DNA of 64,000 bases from Pyrrhosoma nymphula (lineage: Eukaryota; Arthropoda; Insecta; Odonata; Coenagrionidae). Under the pieces are notes generated by a model, which made no database searches, had not been told where the DNA came from, and saw only the letters and a program-made list of their open reading frames with translations. The stretch lies in the NCBI GenBank assembly GCA_963573305.1, contig OY754337.1, forward strand, positions 78,319,094 to 78,383,093, given 5' to 3'. Of the stretch, positions 32,735-43,727 are shown piece after piece; position 1 is the first letter of the stretch, and every line of letters begins with the position of its first letter. The translations under genes were made by a program, and so were the position numbers.

Positions 32735-33425
32735 ACATCTACATATTACCCTGCGAGCCACCTCTAGGGTGTTTGGCAGGGGGTAACAAGTCACCAAAAT
32801 GCAGCATGCAAGCGGACCGCCACATGCACACCGCACGGTCATGAATATTAAGGATACTAACCAATTCCATCATTAACTAAAAACCATCATGCAGCATGAA
32901 AGAGAATCCCCACATGCACGCCACACATGTACGATGACACATAATATTCTACATGCTACTTAAGAGGGCAATCTGCCTATGAAGCTAGAACATGCAAAAC
33001 ATGCTGTTAGAAACACCATAAAACTCCGTAAACATGCTTTAAGAAATACATAAGTTAGTAAGCTACACTACCAGTCAACTAATCTATTTCTAAGTCCTTA
33101 CACAGCCGTTATAGTCTCTTATCGCTCGCGGAAAAAACGACATTTTAAATCTATCTGTTCTACAGTCTATCTCTCTTATTTTATTTTTATGATCTAATCT
33201 ACCATAGTACGTTGGCGGTCGTAAAATATGATCAACTTCGTCGGAAAATAAACTACTCTTGAATTTACATAATAGATTTAGTCTTGTTTTCAATCTACGA
33301 TCTGACAGTGATTCCCATCCGAGTTGTTCTAAGAGGTCAGTAACACTAACATGACTATCGTAACGGCTTTTCACGTACCTGGCTGCTCTTTTCTGTACAC
33401 GCATATTGTCAATGCATAAGGTAAT
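32735..33425 (-). pseudogene. LINE family A 3' end (CR1/Jockey-type)
   Basis: The minus-strand frame 33,404-33,090 reads QKRAARYVKSRYDSHVSVTD, LLEQLGWESLSDRRLKTRLN, then IREIDCRTDRFKMSFFPRAI. This is the C-terminal domain after the reverse transcriptase in CR1/Jockey-type non-LTR elements. Downstream is a 3' untranslated region that ends in CACCCTAGAGGTGG-like sequence and the tail ATGTAGATGTAGATGAA. The element is 5'-truncated just before the QKRAAR block, so it is dead on arrival. Other copies are at 51.1, 53.2 and 61.6 kb. Confidence 0.85.
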
Positions 33426-33565
33426 TCTTTTTCAAAATGCGGCTACTTAAAAAAAAAAAATTGTGTGATGAAGAGATAGCAAAAACTTCCGAGTTATGAT
33501 TCATGTAAATGTATAATTAACAATGGCGTAACGATTCGTTCCAAAGATTGTTTGTAGTTTCGAAG

Positions 33566-33641
33566 CTGGTCCCAGTGGGAGCGGAGTAAGGTCCTTGCGT
33601 GCTAATCTGAGGGTCGCGGGTTCAAGTCCCGGCTGGTTCGG
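33566..33641 (+). repeat. tRNA-like sequence (SINE head or tRNA pseudogene)
   Basis: A B box GGTTCAAGTCC (33,619-33,629) with a 5-bp T arm, an A-box-like CCCAGTGGGAGCGGAGTAAGG and an anticodon-loop-like TGCTAATC (serine GCT if read as tRNA). The acceptor stem is imperfect, so I do not call a functional tRNA gene. Confidence 0.5.
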
Positions 33642-34279
33642 TTTTCGCATGCTCAGTGTATGGGTGTTTCTGTCAAGTTCTGGTGGTTCGGCCCCTGAGA
33701 AACCTTAAGACATGCCAATGGCTTATCGGGATCGCAGGGGCATACCTGGTTTTATAATTTCCAGAATCGTCGGGGAGCAAAAAAAATATTTTTTTACCAA
33801 ATATTGACTCGTTGGAATTATGGGTTAATCTTGTCGGTAAAAACAGTGTGTATTGTCTTCTATACGTTTTCGAGTACGTAATTTTGTTGGTAGTAGTAAG
33901 TTGAAAAGTGATTGTAATACTAAAGCAACTTTCCATTAATTATATTCGAATTCTTGGAACACTCATAAAAAATCGTCCATGCTCTCGATCTGTTTTGAAG
34001 CACGCGCGGGGTCGGAAACGAATGGAAAGGAACTTTTTTATTGAAATGAAAACGAATATGTGTGTCGCGAAGTGTGGGGCAAACTTGAACGAATGGAAAG
34101 CACTCCCTTTGTCATCCGTCGACTGACTTATTTTGCAATACACATCCCCCTCAATTAATCCCGAAGTGTTACAGCCACAGCATCCATTTTTACACTTAAG
34201 TGCTACATGTCACGTCGTAAGTGACTGTGAGATCTCAATTACCCTAGCTTGAATAACATCGGAGATATTTCCAATCATG
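33642..34279. other. Unassigned
   Basis: Nothing recognised beyond the tail of the tRNA-like sequence. Confidence 0.4.
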
Positions 34280-34345
34280 CGTTTTACAAATGTGCGCTGA
34301 CCAAAAGGTCACCGGTTCGATCCCCACGGTAGAATCCTTGGTTTA
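34280..34345 (+). repeat. tRNA-like fragment
   Basis: A B box GGTTCGATCCC (34,314-34,324) with flanking self-complementary bases (CACCGG... CCACGGT) and TGTGCGCTGACC upstream. No full cloverleaf; probable SINE head relic. Confidence 0.4.
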
Positions 34346-35470
34346 ACAAATATTATCTTGTTTTCTTTAATAGGAAAATGGCATATTATGTGAAAATAAT
34401 AATAAGTAGTAATATGTTTAATTATGATATTGTTTTTAACGTAATATGCTCAATGCATCCTTTGAGTTCCGAGCGTCGCGATGCAAGTTTATTATCTTTA
34501 TAATTCGTTCGGGCAGTTTTTAGCAGTGGATAATTTCAATTTTCATCGGTAAGCATCTTCACCGATGATAAGTATAAATATCTCCACACAACTCTTAAAT
34601 ATTTTCATTAGTTTAAATATTTTTAAACGAAAATTACAAAAAAATCACTTGGATCATTTGAAAATTACAAGGGTTGCTATTTTTAAATAACTGTTTGCAA
34701 TTACAATTCCAATTTATGTCATAATCGTAAACTGACTCCATTAAAAAAAATAAAATAAGTTCAATCACTACGTTCTAATGTTGATGTGAAATGGTTCCTC
34801 TACTTCTGCGTTTCCGCCCGTGGCACTTGTGACCTGTCGAATCGTCTTTTCAACACTGAATTATGTGTACAGGTGCATTCATGAATATCGGTCTAGTACA
34901 TTTTTCTGAAGCTCATTTATTATTCTATCCAACCAAAGATTTGAAACGCCCAAAATAAAAACTTTAATTTTTTAAATGCTGGCCACCGTTTTGGGAATTC
35001 GCACCACTCTGCGTCGTCGTTTGTCGGGGGTGGTCGGCTTCAACCATGGCGGCGGATCGTCTGCGGGGTGATTTTCTCGGAAACCAGGGAATCCTGCGCG
35101 GCGTATGGCAGCGGAGAAGGAAGGGGAGGGGACGCAGGGTAAACACCCTTTCCCCCCGCCTCCCCCTCCACTAAACTCAAGAGTGGAGGAATTTGGGTGG
35201 GGTGAGCGCACTGTGGTTCCCCCTTCCACCTCTCCGAGAGGGATGGCGCCCCTCCCCTCCCTTCCCCACCCACCCCTTGTTCCCCCTCCCTCCCTCCCCC
35301 CCCTTCCCTCAGCCTCCTCTGGACCGACAAAATCGATGGCGCACGAGAGTTACAGGGAGGGTGGCGAGAGCCTTCTTGCTTTGGGCATCTCTGCTTTTTC
35401 CTTCTCTTGCCTCTGCCATGCTCCCTCCACTCCCGTCTCTATATCACTCCGTCCATTTGGTGGTCCAACC
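34346..35470. other. Unassigned; GC-rich pyrimidine tract
   Basis: AT-rich up to 34,970, then GC-rich with C- and CT-runs (35,130-35,310). Long open frames here (up to 176 codons, overlapping on both strands) are compositional: they are proline/serine- or glycine/arginine-rich with no domain. Could be a promoter-proximal region; no proof. Confidence 0.35.
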
Positions 35471-35553
35471 GTAAAATACCTTGATGTAAGAACGAAGGTT
35501 TTCGCGGTGGTTTATGATGAACTTCTTCATTTTTTCGGGTTCTACCGCGTTGG

Positions 35554-35900
35554 TGATGACAACAGTTTACATCGGCGAGACGTGCCGTTCTCTGAAGGTA
35601 CGGATACAGGAGCACCGAAGAGCCACAAAAAATAGACAATTTCAACTGTCTGCCATATCTGAGCACGCCTGGACCCCGGGACACGACATAAAATTTGACG
35701 AAGCCAAGGTGATAGTGAGATAGGGCAGATATTACCCTAGATTAATTAGGGAATCAATTGAGATAGCCCGGACTGACAATTTAAACAGAGACGAGGGATA
35801 CCACCTGGTCTACACTTGGAGGAGAATTCGGAAACGAACCAATGGGAGGGCAGCAGCGAGAATTGGCGGGAAAGAAGCGCCATATAATGAGGACCAAAAT
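35554..35900 (+). pseudogene. PLE GIY-YIG endonuclease end
   Basis: The frame reads VYIGETCRSLKVRIQEHRRA, then SAISEHAWTPGHDIKFDEAK, then, after one in-frame TAG at 35,721, RLIRESIEIARTDNLNRDEG and YHLVYTWRRI. The Y-I-G-E-T block, basic helix with H, E-H...H-x-I-x-F-D-E segment and the R-x-x-R-E-x-I-E-I motif are the second half of the PLE GIY-YIG nuclease. The GIY strand itself is missing because the element is 5'-truncated here. One stop only, so this is the best preserved endonuclease of the window. Confidence 0.8.
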
Positions 35901-35920
35901 TGTGAACCGGAATCTTCGAC

Positions 35921-35957
35921 CTGAAGACGCTGGCAGTAGTGCCAGCGAAACTGTTGT
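35921..35957 (+). ncRNA. Hammerhead-like motif with 7-bp stem II
   Basis: CTGAAGA fits the CUGANGA core. After one C comes a perfect 7-bp hairpin (GCTGGCA, loop GTAG, TGCCAGC), then GAAA, then C-TGTT-G and TC, i.e. a possible GUC cleavage site with a 2-bp stem III. It lies 20-30 bases after the endonuclease relic. Stem I pairing is weak. Confidence 0.5.
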
Positions 35958-36148
35958 CATCACCACAGCAACCAACGCGATAGAACCCGAAAAAATGAAG
36001 AAGTTCATCGTAAAATACCTTGAATGCCATTTTATTGGTACTCATCCTGACTACTTGGAAGGTAACCTCTCCTCTTTTGTTTACATAGACAACAAAATAT
36101 TACCTTTCCACTATTTTTTCCGCAAATTGGTCTTGAAATTCCATGATG

Positions 36149-36331
36149 TTAAGGTAGTTTGAGCGAGATAGTTCCCTAGTCGTAATGGCGACATTATTCG
36201 ACTCTTATTTTTTTTAACCGTCTGTAAGAAGTATAGTGTAAATATTGTGATATTAATGGCGCAAAAGTATAGCTATAGATGGCATAAATTATCAGTAATT
36301 AAATAAATATAATTACATAGGCTCTTTACAT
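36149..36331 (+). mobile_element. TTAA MITE left-end fragment
   Basis: Begins TTAAGGTAGTTTGAGCGAGA and matches the left 180 bp of the family, then breaks off near 36,331. It starts about 125 bp after the PLE. Confidence 0.7.
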
Positions 36332-36339
36332 GATTGCCG

Positions 36340-36425
36340 AAACGTCTGAAATCATTTAAAGCCTAATCCGGTGAGAAACACGAGAAGAACTCATCAGCAT
36401 CATTGGCCTGGAAAGACTGAAGTCA
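36340..36425 (+). repeat. PLE terminal-region relic
   Basis: GCCGAAACGTCTGAAATC, CCTAATCCGGTGAGAAACAC and GGCCTGGAAAGACTGAAG correspond, with changes, to the right arms of the 19.2- and 23.6-kb foldbacks. Only one arm is present. Confidence 0.4.
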
Positions 36426-36432
36426 TGCATAA

Positions 36433-36860
36433 TTCCCAGGTATTTTACTTCATCTGACGACTTTATGTTTACTCCACCCACAGTGTAGATGGCGTTGGTG
36501 TGTTGACTTCCGCTAGAAGTGTACTGCATTCCTTTTACTAAGATTTAGTTCAAGCCCCCACTCCTGGCACCACGAGCTAAAGTTGTTTAGGTCCTATGAT
36601 AGAACTTCTAAGTCCCAACTTTTATTGTAACTCTTGTTTCAATGTCGAAACGCCTTCGTCACCCTATCTGTGACAGTGTATTTCATGATGGCGCTTGGAC
36701 GTCGAGAAAAAAGTGTTGAAATTAATGTAAACGAAAAAGGTGGAACAGAATCATTCTCGTAGTTTTTCAAACCCATACAGTTCACAATTATTGCAGTTTT
36801 CGTTATCATCTGACAGCAGTTGGTTTATTCAATCGCTGGTCACGCCCTGCTGGACCTGGA
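36433..36860 (-). pseudogene. LINE family C fragment
   Basis: Closely matches 45,880-46,304. In that copy the minus strand encodes VLSSDLNNFRLWC and EWGLELNLGKCTAVQS, the palm/thumb region of a non-LTR reverse transcriptase. Here the same region is too shifted to read through. The fragment includes the same 220-bp upstream part as the 46-kb copy, so both descend from one composite. Confidence 0.55.
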
Positions 36861-37436
36861 ATGTCGGTTATAACCCCTGAAAGATTAGATAACAACCTCA
36901 ATAGATAAGATTAACAACCCCAGAAGGCCCGTTTGTGATGACGTTACAAAGGGTGTGGAACGCCAAGATTTTATATTTTTTATTTTACTCTGGTTTCTCG
37001 GGTACATCCAGAAATGTGTGACTTGGAAGATGAGTATCTCAAGAGCCATTAATTCATCGCTGAAAAAATGCATTGAAAAAAACAGCATCAGACTTCTTAA
37101 GACGCCGATTGCTACGGCGGCGAAATTGTCGTCCCTGCATTCATGTACAAACCAGAGGGACATCCCGGAAAACATGAATTGTTAGCATTTGCGATAGTTA
37201 AAGCGATAGCCTTCGTAAGGAACACAAATGGGCTTACGTACGCTGTCACGATTCGCAGATATAAATCATAAAAGGGTAAATTCACCATTTATGATCTGAT
37301 GATATCATTTGATTTAGGGTTGCCAACTGTCTTTCGTAGGAAATGAGGATATTTGAGGTAATGGATGTGGGCTCCTGTTTTCCTTTCCCTATTACTCCAT
37401 TAATCGTCTTCAGTGATGCCATGTATCCTCTTCTAT
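36861..37436. other. Unassigned
   Basis: Overlapping frames on both strands (76 and 96 codons) with no domain. Nothing else recognised. Confidence 0.4.
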
Positions 37437-37985
37437 TAAAATTGAATTGAATTGAAAACATTTTTATTGTTCTAGGACGATCTCCTATAAGAGCAAAACA
37501 CTATTGACAACATCAAACACTTTTCAGATATCGGACAACAATCAATCAAACTAACGATCTGTCTAGTTGTGAGATCCAGATCTTATTCATCAATGTAATA
37601 ATTTACATTAAATTTTACAATAACAATTATGAACGTAACATCTCAGTAGTATAGAAAATTATATAAATACATATTATAACATATTTACAAGGAGGTAGGA
37701 TCCATTACAAAATTATATGCCTTAGATTTAAAAGATTAAAACCCTTTAATATTTTTAGCCTAAATGGACAGAGTATTCCAAAGATTCGAGGCTACAACTT
37801 GGAAAGATTTTTGGAAACATGTAGTCCGATGAGAAGGGTAGTAAATAAAGTTGGCATCCGATTTAGTTGTGAAATTGGTGGTTTTTGGTATAGTTTTAAA
37901 GAGATTGAATAAATATTCAGAATTTCGGTGTACAGGTTTCCACATGGCCGTATGTTACGATTTGAAAGTTCTCACTAATGTTAGC
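37437..37985 (-). pseudogene. LINE family D 3' end
   Basis: The minus-strand frame 37,945-37,760 reads MWKPVHRNSEYLFNLFKTIP then YYPSHRTTCFQKSFQVVASN and LWNTLSI. The block H-R-T..F-Q-x-S-F-x-V..A-x-x-L-W-N-x-L is the extreme C terminus of Jockey/L2-type LINE polyproteins. The 3' tail after about 300 bp is TTCAATTCAATTCAATTTT, a (TTCAA)n microsatellite end. The copy is 5'-truncated and distinct in tail from families A and B. Confidence 0.7.
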
Positions 37986-38129
37986 TGTCGCAGGGTCTAA
38001 CTGAAGACTTTTTACCCAGAGAGAAGCGTAACAGCTATGCCCGAGGTGGGACTGGAAACCGTTACCTTTCGGGATGTTAGGGCAGCGCAATCACCATGCA
38101 TATTGCGACCGAATCCTTCACCGTGGTTA

Positions 38130-38390
38130 CCCTATTTTATTAGGAGGTTTTAAATTTTGAAGGCCACAATTCCAGACATTTGTTAGCTCCTCCCGTAAAT
38201 TCCATGTTGCATAAGGACATGGAACATGGTTGGCAGCCCTGATTTGATTTGACCGAGATACGAACCCAGATCCCCAAGGTGTGTTACCCAGTCGTACCTT
38301 ATCAAGAATTTTGGGGTTGGTTTCCGCACACAGTTTGCACTGTAGTAGAGAATGTGTAGTCTTGCCCGGTGATCCACCTGACAAATATTA
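38130..38390 (-). mobile_element. tRNA-derived SINE fragment
   Basis: On the minus strand GGTAACACACCTTGG is followed by a B box GGGTTCGTATCTCGG (38,254-38,268) and GGTCAAATCAAATC. Order and sequence resemble the SINE at 7,912-8,051 (GCTAACACACC... GAGTTCGAATCC... GGTCAAATTA), so they are one family. Confidence 0.55.
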
Positions 38391-38395
38391 TTTCT

Positions 38396-38770
38396 CGTAA
38401 TTAATTCTACTCTACAGTGTTCGTATCTGTAGGAATGAAATGAAAGTGATAGGATGGAAGTGGCTGCACTCCCTGGGAAGTTACGAACTCAAAATAATCA
38501 CTCAAGTGTTTCAACCCGAAGTTTGGTTTTTGATAGGCGAGAGTAGAGAGCTCACCCCGTATCAAATCATTGGTGTTTAAAATTCGCGCATTCACGGTGA
38601 TGGGGCAGCAGTTCATTTCCCTGGGGCACCTGCGATTTTCCACGAAGTTGTGACAATCAGAAAGCCGAGGATTTTCGGGGGGGATGTCCAGAGAGTCTTC
38701 ACACGGATTTGAACCCGGGACCACGCGGTCGGTAACCCAGCGCTCTATCCACTTGCACCACCACCACACA
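38396..38770 (-). mobile_element. tRNA-derived SINE, about 375 bp
   Basis: Minus strand: A-box-like GCAAGTGGATAGAGCGCTGG, B box GGGTTCAAATCC (38,705-38,716), then a long tRNA-unrelated body ending near TCATTTCATTCCTACAGATA. A continuous 120-codon frame crosses it but is translated SINE. Polymerase III-type internal promoter, no protein. Confidence 0.65.
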
Positions 38771-39606
38771 CTTGACGAATATTTTTTTTAATTTTATATC
38801 ATTTAAATAAAAATAAAGGTAACGTTAAAAAATAAACGTTTGGTTTTTCTGGAGCATAAAAGCCTTATTCCTATTTTAAGGCCTAATTTTGAAAAAGTGT
38901 TAAAATTGCATTTAACATTATATTTCCCCTCGTCTTAGGCGACGCTACGTTAATTGAATTAGAAGTGAAGGAGATATGTAAATAATCTATGCTTAATTTT
39001 TCCTTCCTTGTTTTGAAAATAGCGGGTCCATTAATCTGCAAATAAACTTGTGTATGTACCTAATCCGTTCAAAAGTTATTAGATTTAGCACGAATTATAT
39101 GGAGGAAGTGGTCATTAAATTCTCAGCTTTTCCTGTTAACCTTATCAGTATTTTCGCTACGGTGCATTTAATTGCAATCATTTTCAGGGAAAGCAATGGC
39201 GGTGCGGATGTTGACCCGGTTGGGACGGAGCAGGAAAGGGAAATTACACCAGGCAATGTTTTTTCCCGTTTCAAAAAATAATTTTCATCTCCCGGAGTTT
39301 CTTTTGCGTCGTTTTTATCGCGATGCCAGAAAAATTTCGTAAGCACGCATTTTGAATATAGCTTATTGTCCAAATGGTATTTGTTTCCTTGTGGAAATTG
39401 AATATTTCCGCCTAAATTAGGAATTGTTGACAATCATTGTCTTTCAAAACGTTTGAGTTTTCTGTTCGTCAATGCCACAGTCTTCTTAAACTCTTCAATT
39501 CGTTGCAGCTTTTTTTTAGTTCACTGTTCAGAGACCATATTCAGAAATGACTCGACCGCGACAGTTCCTTGGACGTGACGTCACAGCCTCCACTATTCTC
39601 ATATTT
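38771..39606. other. Unassigned
   Basis: AT-rich. Frames on opposite strands at 39,048-39,433 overlap and lack domains. A TGACGTCA box with GTGACGTCACAGCCTC at about 39,577 resembles the TGACGTCA MITE but no ends are seen. Confidence 0.4.
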
Positions 39607-40166
39607 TTAAGGTAGTTTGAGCGAAACATCCCTTCACCTAGAATTAGATGAATTTTACCTATTTTAAAGAAAATACTCTCTCATCATCCCAATGATATCA
39701 AAATATTAACCCCTTGCCGAACTACTCTTCGAGCAATTTGCCTGAAAATAGAAGCTGTTTTACATGTGATAGATTACGGCTGTGCGCTCCTGAGGCAGAA
39801 TATCGCAAAAATTTGGGAATTTCTAAGAACTAGATTTCGTCAAAAAACTAACGGTGTAGTTTGTATTTTCCTCAACTATCTATAAAAATTAATCAGTTAC
39901 TTGCCGTAGTCGTTTTACAGAATCGCAAAAAAACCTGTTGTGAAGTCGATTTCACCGTACGACGTGAAAAAATGAGTCAAGTTAGAGACTTTTGTAGGTA
40001 TATTTAATTACTGAGAATTCTAGTAATATATATGACTATATTTTAGCATAATTAATATTACAATAGTTACTTCATACTTCTTCATAGAGACGCTGAAGTT
40101 AAAAAATAAAATTCGAACATGGTCTCCGTTATGACTATGGGAACTATCTAGCTCAAACTACCTTAA
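39607..40166 (-). mobile_element. TTAA MITE, copy 4
   Basis: TTAAGGTAGTTTGAGCGA at the left and TCAAACTACCTTAA at the right; 560 bp, one of the two best preserved copies. Both TTAA targets are intact. No open frame of note. Confidence 0.9.
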
Positions 40167-41180
40167 ATGGAATTTCTCGAATTTTCGAGGTTGTTCCCTC
40201 AAAATTCCGTCTTCTGGGAGTTCTGGGAATGGTCGAGGTCTCCCTGATGAGGACGCTGGGTCTCAGGTTCCCGAAGGAAGAGTCGTGTGTGTCCGTGAGA
40301 ATGCAGCCCCAAACGATCCACTCGATTAAGGTTTCGACAGACGTCAGAGAAATACGTAGCGGTAAGGAATTTACGGATGAATTAAAACCATTGAATGATG
40401 GATGATTCCCTTGTGCGTTATGTTAGTTTCATAATTTTTATCGGGGAAGTAATTACATTTGTATTACTCCCCACGCTCGCCAGCATTCCGGAACACAACT
40501 GGAGGACATCTTAGGCAATCTTTGGGATTCTGTTGGCGCGGCACTGTGAAAGGATCCGTTGGGCATGTGGGCCAATTCAATGGAGGTTGTACTAACGTCA
40601 TTTCAGAGCTGACAGCTATCGAAAATGACTGGGTGAGATTCTCTTCATTGGCTAACTGCAATACTTTGGTGTTTCTAAACTTATTTTTTTAAATGATAAC
40701 ATTTTAGTTCGCAGTCATGGCCAAAACTATAACAGGCAAATTGTAATGTCCTTGGGAATGAAGTTTTGGCACATTTGTTTGACCGTTGATCAGCCACTTC
40801 CTTAGTTTTAGTTAATGGTAACGAATTGTGAAAAGGAAGTTATGCTTAAGTCCGTTTAATCATATAGTTACTTAAATATTTATTTATTTTTCTCCTTGTG
40901 TTTTATGAGGGATACACTTTTTTTAATACATTTATTGAACAGTGGCGCTTAACTGTTTACACATTGTATAATTTTCCTTGTGGGTTGTTTAGTATTGATT
41001 TTTTTGTAGTAAACATCAGTGCTAAATTTATGCTGAAATATTTGCTTTCTGATTTGAGCAAAATTCCCTTGCAAGCTCGGCAGCCATTTTGTTATTCTTA
41101 CGAGTAATATTCTGGTCAGTTGATTGTTAGTGCTGCGACTCGTTCTGTCAGGGTTATAAATGGATTCGCTGGAGAAGCAA
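40167..41180. other. Unassigned
   Basis: At 40,464-40,692 both strands are open for 65-78 codons in several frames (minus: LNWPTCPTDPFTVPRQQNPK; plus in another frame: TQLEDILGNLWDSVGAAL). I recognise no family; multi-frame openness suggests conserved repeat DNA of unknown type. The rest is AT-rich. Confidence 0.35.
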
Positions 41181-41275
41181 GTGTGGGGATCAGTATGATG
41201 GATAGCGTACTGGCTTCCCATCCCGAAAACCCAGGTTCGAATCCTAGTGGTAGTGGACATTTTTCTGCGGAATTC
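41181..41275 (+). mobile_element. tRNA-derived SINE head
   Basis: A-box-like GATCAGTATGATGGATAGCG and B box GGTTCGAATCC (41,234-41,244), with a tRNA-like spacing of about 35 bases and a CGTACTGG anticodon-arm-like segment. A polymerase III-type promoter; no terminal repeats. Confidence 0.55.
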
Positions 41276-41372
41276 CGATTGTGACTTGGGAGCTATGTGG
41301 AGATCACTTCAAGTACAGTACACCGTCCGTCAGATGGGACGTTGGTTCGAAAGTTCCCCTCTGAGCCTTTCG

Positions 41373-41938
41373 TTAAGGTAGTTTGAGCGAAAAATCACTT
41401 CACCTAGAATTTGATGAATATTTGACCTCATTTTAAAGAAAAAAAACTCCCTTCTCTCCAATGATATCAAAATATTAACCCCTTGCCGAACTACTTTTAG
41501 AGTAATTTGCCTGAAAATACAAGCTGTTTTACATGGCATAGATTACGGCTGTGCGCTCCAGAGGGAGAATATTAATGAAATTAGTAACTTCTAGCACCTA
41601 GTCTTAGTCAAAAAACTAACAGTGTGTAGATTGTATGTTTTCGCAACTATTTATAAAAATTTATCTATTACTCAACGAAGTAATTTGTACAGAACCCCAA
41701 AAAAAAACTTCCCCTTTTTTTCGGCTTTTAAGCCGTACGGCGTGAAAACATGAGTCAAATTAGAAACTTATGTATATTTATTTAATTACTGAGAATATTT
41801 GTCATATTTAACTATATTTTTTCGCCATTAATATTACAATATTTACTTCATGTTTCTGACAGACGCTGAAATAGAAATATAAAATTCGAATATGGTCTCC
41901 ATTACGACTAGGGAAATATCTCGCTCAAACTACCTTAA
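41373..41938 (-). mobile_element. TTAA MITE, copy 5
   Basis: 566 bp with intact ends: TTAAGGTAGTTTGAGCGA left and CGCTCAAACTACCTTAA right. Body as in copy 4. Confidence 0.9.
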
Positions 41939-43619
41939 GAGCAGGCTAATGTCGACGCCGGGTTTCCCATCCCCCCCTTCCTCCACTCCCCCAACAACCC
42001 TTCGCGTATCAACCAACCTGCCCTTGATGGCCTCAATTGTCGGTAGCCTCCCCAAATAATCAATCGGGAACAACCGAATGGCTGTATGGCAATTGAATGA
42101 TTTAGCGTCGCCTACAAATCGCTGTCGTGGATTTGGGAATCCCGTTTGCTGGTAGAGTTATTGAAGCTGTGACTTGTGCTAGTTCATTTCGACATGCTAA
42201 AACTTAATCTCAGCAGAGACCAATTGGCCTTACTGGTAGTCAGTTCTGCTTTCACTATATTAATCAACGAGTTTTGCTGTTGCAGCATTGGATCTCACAA
42301 GGTTTTTTTCTCCGTGTGTACAATTTTGCGTTCGGTTTTATTGGATATTTTAGAATTAAGTATAATTTCCTTGAAGTAGTTTCAAGTTGAAGTGCGAAAG
42401 ATTTTAAAATAAGGAGAGTTAAGAATTGAGGAGGAGATGATATCAATGAATGTATGATTTTATATTTGGTGTGTTTTCAAGAAATTATGTCGTTAGCTCG
42501 CGGAACTGGAACTCGTAATGTGACTTCAGAGTTTTTATAAAAACATCCTGATGAGATGTCTTCACACCTGCTAATGCGTGTTATGCCTGTGTGCGCTAGC
42601 ACTGTCTCTGCGGAAGTTTATTGTGACGTCATATTTGTTCAGTTTAAATTTATGGTAGCTGGATGAAATTAAAAATAGCTCATTGATCTAGAGTTATGAA
42701 TTTATTTGTGCTCTCATACCAACCACTTTGCGTTCTTTTTGGTGGTTATAAAAAGATTCTTCTTATTAGGCTAACGCTTAGAACCAGGACGACTTAAAAT
42801 AAGACCCGGTGCCCCGAAGTTTCTCTAACCGTCAATATCTCTCTTTACATTCAATTGTACAATTCAAGAGAGATCTCTTTACATTCCCTCTCCGTAAGTT
42901 GCCCCGTCGACTCCAGTGGTCTCTCATTACTTTTCCATGGACTCCTATTCAAGGGAGTTGAGTGCGCAAGCTATCTTTCATTTGTTTTCATTTAGACTTC
43001 TCGAAATTGATTCAACGTTTATGAGATGGCTTCTATATACGGCCCAGCGGAAGAAGGGGGGCGGCGGGGGCTGAAATATGCATCGGCCAGGGTAAATGTC
43101 ATGCCATGATGGTGTTGGTGCGGGATTTCCATAAGGGGTTTTATGGGTCGGTGCTGTTGGTCGGAAAGGGCAGGGTGGGGTGGGAAGGCAGGGGGGGGAG
43201 CAGGAAGCGGTGATTAAGGGAGAAGAAGAGGAAATTGCCTCTCCTCCTCCATCTCGCAGAGTGATGAAAACTAGTGAAATTCCTGGACTGGAGAGAACGT
43301 TGCGAGGTAGTTACGTGGAAGACAAGGACATGAAGGAAGAATCTGGCGGTCTCTTATCCTCTGCGATGCTCACCACACACTGAAAAACACACCGCGCAAC
43401 GCCACACTAAGCAGCACAACGAAACACCACAGACCGAAAGACATACCACGCTACGACACGTGTCCTTAGGAGTAAAACTTCAGGTTGGTCTAAATTTTAC
43501 TACAAAAACGTTTTAGGATTGACCGAAAGTTGCCGAATACACTGTATGCAATGTTTTTCCATGAACATGTCAGGTTTTGCAGAAAATTCAGAAAAACTGA
43601 AATATGATTTTTTTTTAAG
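41939..43619. other. Unassigned
   Basis: No gene recognised. G-rich between 43,055 and 43,200 (GGGGGGCGGCGGGG). Short frames only. Confidence 0.4.
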
Positions 43620-43727
43620 GAGTTCATTTCATTCAAGTATTCTACCAGGTGATTGGTAGGTTCTTGGACAGTCCCCATTCTACATCCCAATTTCATATAC
43701 ATTGTCTCGCTTTCCCTCCTAAGGATG
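43620..43727 (-). repeat. LINE family B 3' tail
   Basis: About 108 bp matching, inverted, the 3' end at 31,340-31,440 (CTTAGGAGGGAAAG, GGGGACTGTCCAAGAACC, GGTAGAATACTT) and ending in an ATGAA-like tail. Only the 3' end is present. Confidence 0.75.

Larger units (their letters stand above)
35485..36010 (+). mobile_element. PLE remnant with 14-bp target duplication
   Basis: GTAAAATACCTTGA at 35,471-35,484 and 36,011-36,024 is an exact 14-bp direct repeat, the length expected for PLE targets. Between them lie an inverted arm (35,510-35,567), a GIY-YIG endonuclease end, a hammerhead-like motif and the matching right arm (35,948-36,013). The inverted left arm begins within the GAAA box of the motif. 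The reverse transcriptase is absent. Confidence 0.75.

Noticed and set aside
33566..33641. Functional tRNA-Ser(GCT)
   Set aside because: B box and a GCTAATC loop are present, but acceptor and D stems do not pair well; treated as a tRNA-like repeat.
35105..35635. 176-codon open frame
   Set aside because: Runs from a GC-rich tract into a PLE inverted arm; the product would be a chimera without domains.
38407..38769. 120-codon open frame on the minus strand
   Set aside because: It is the translation of a tRNA-derived SINE with A and B boxes; no protein features.
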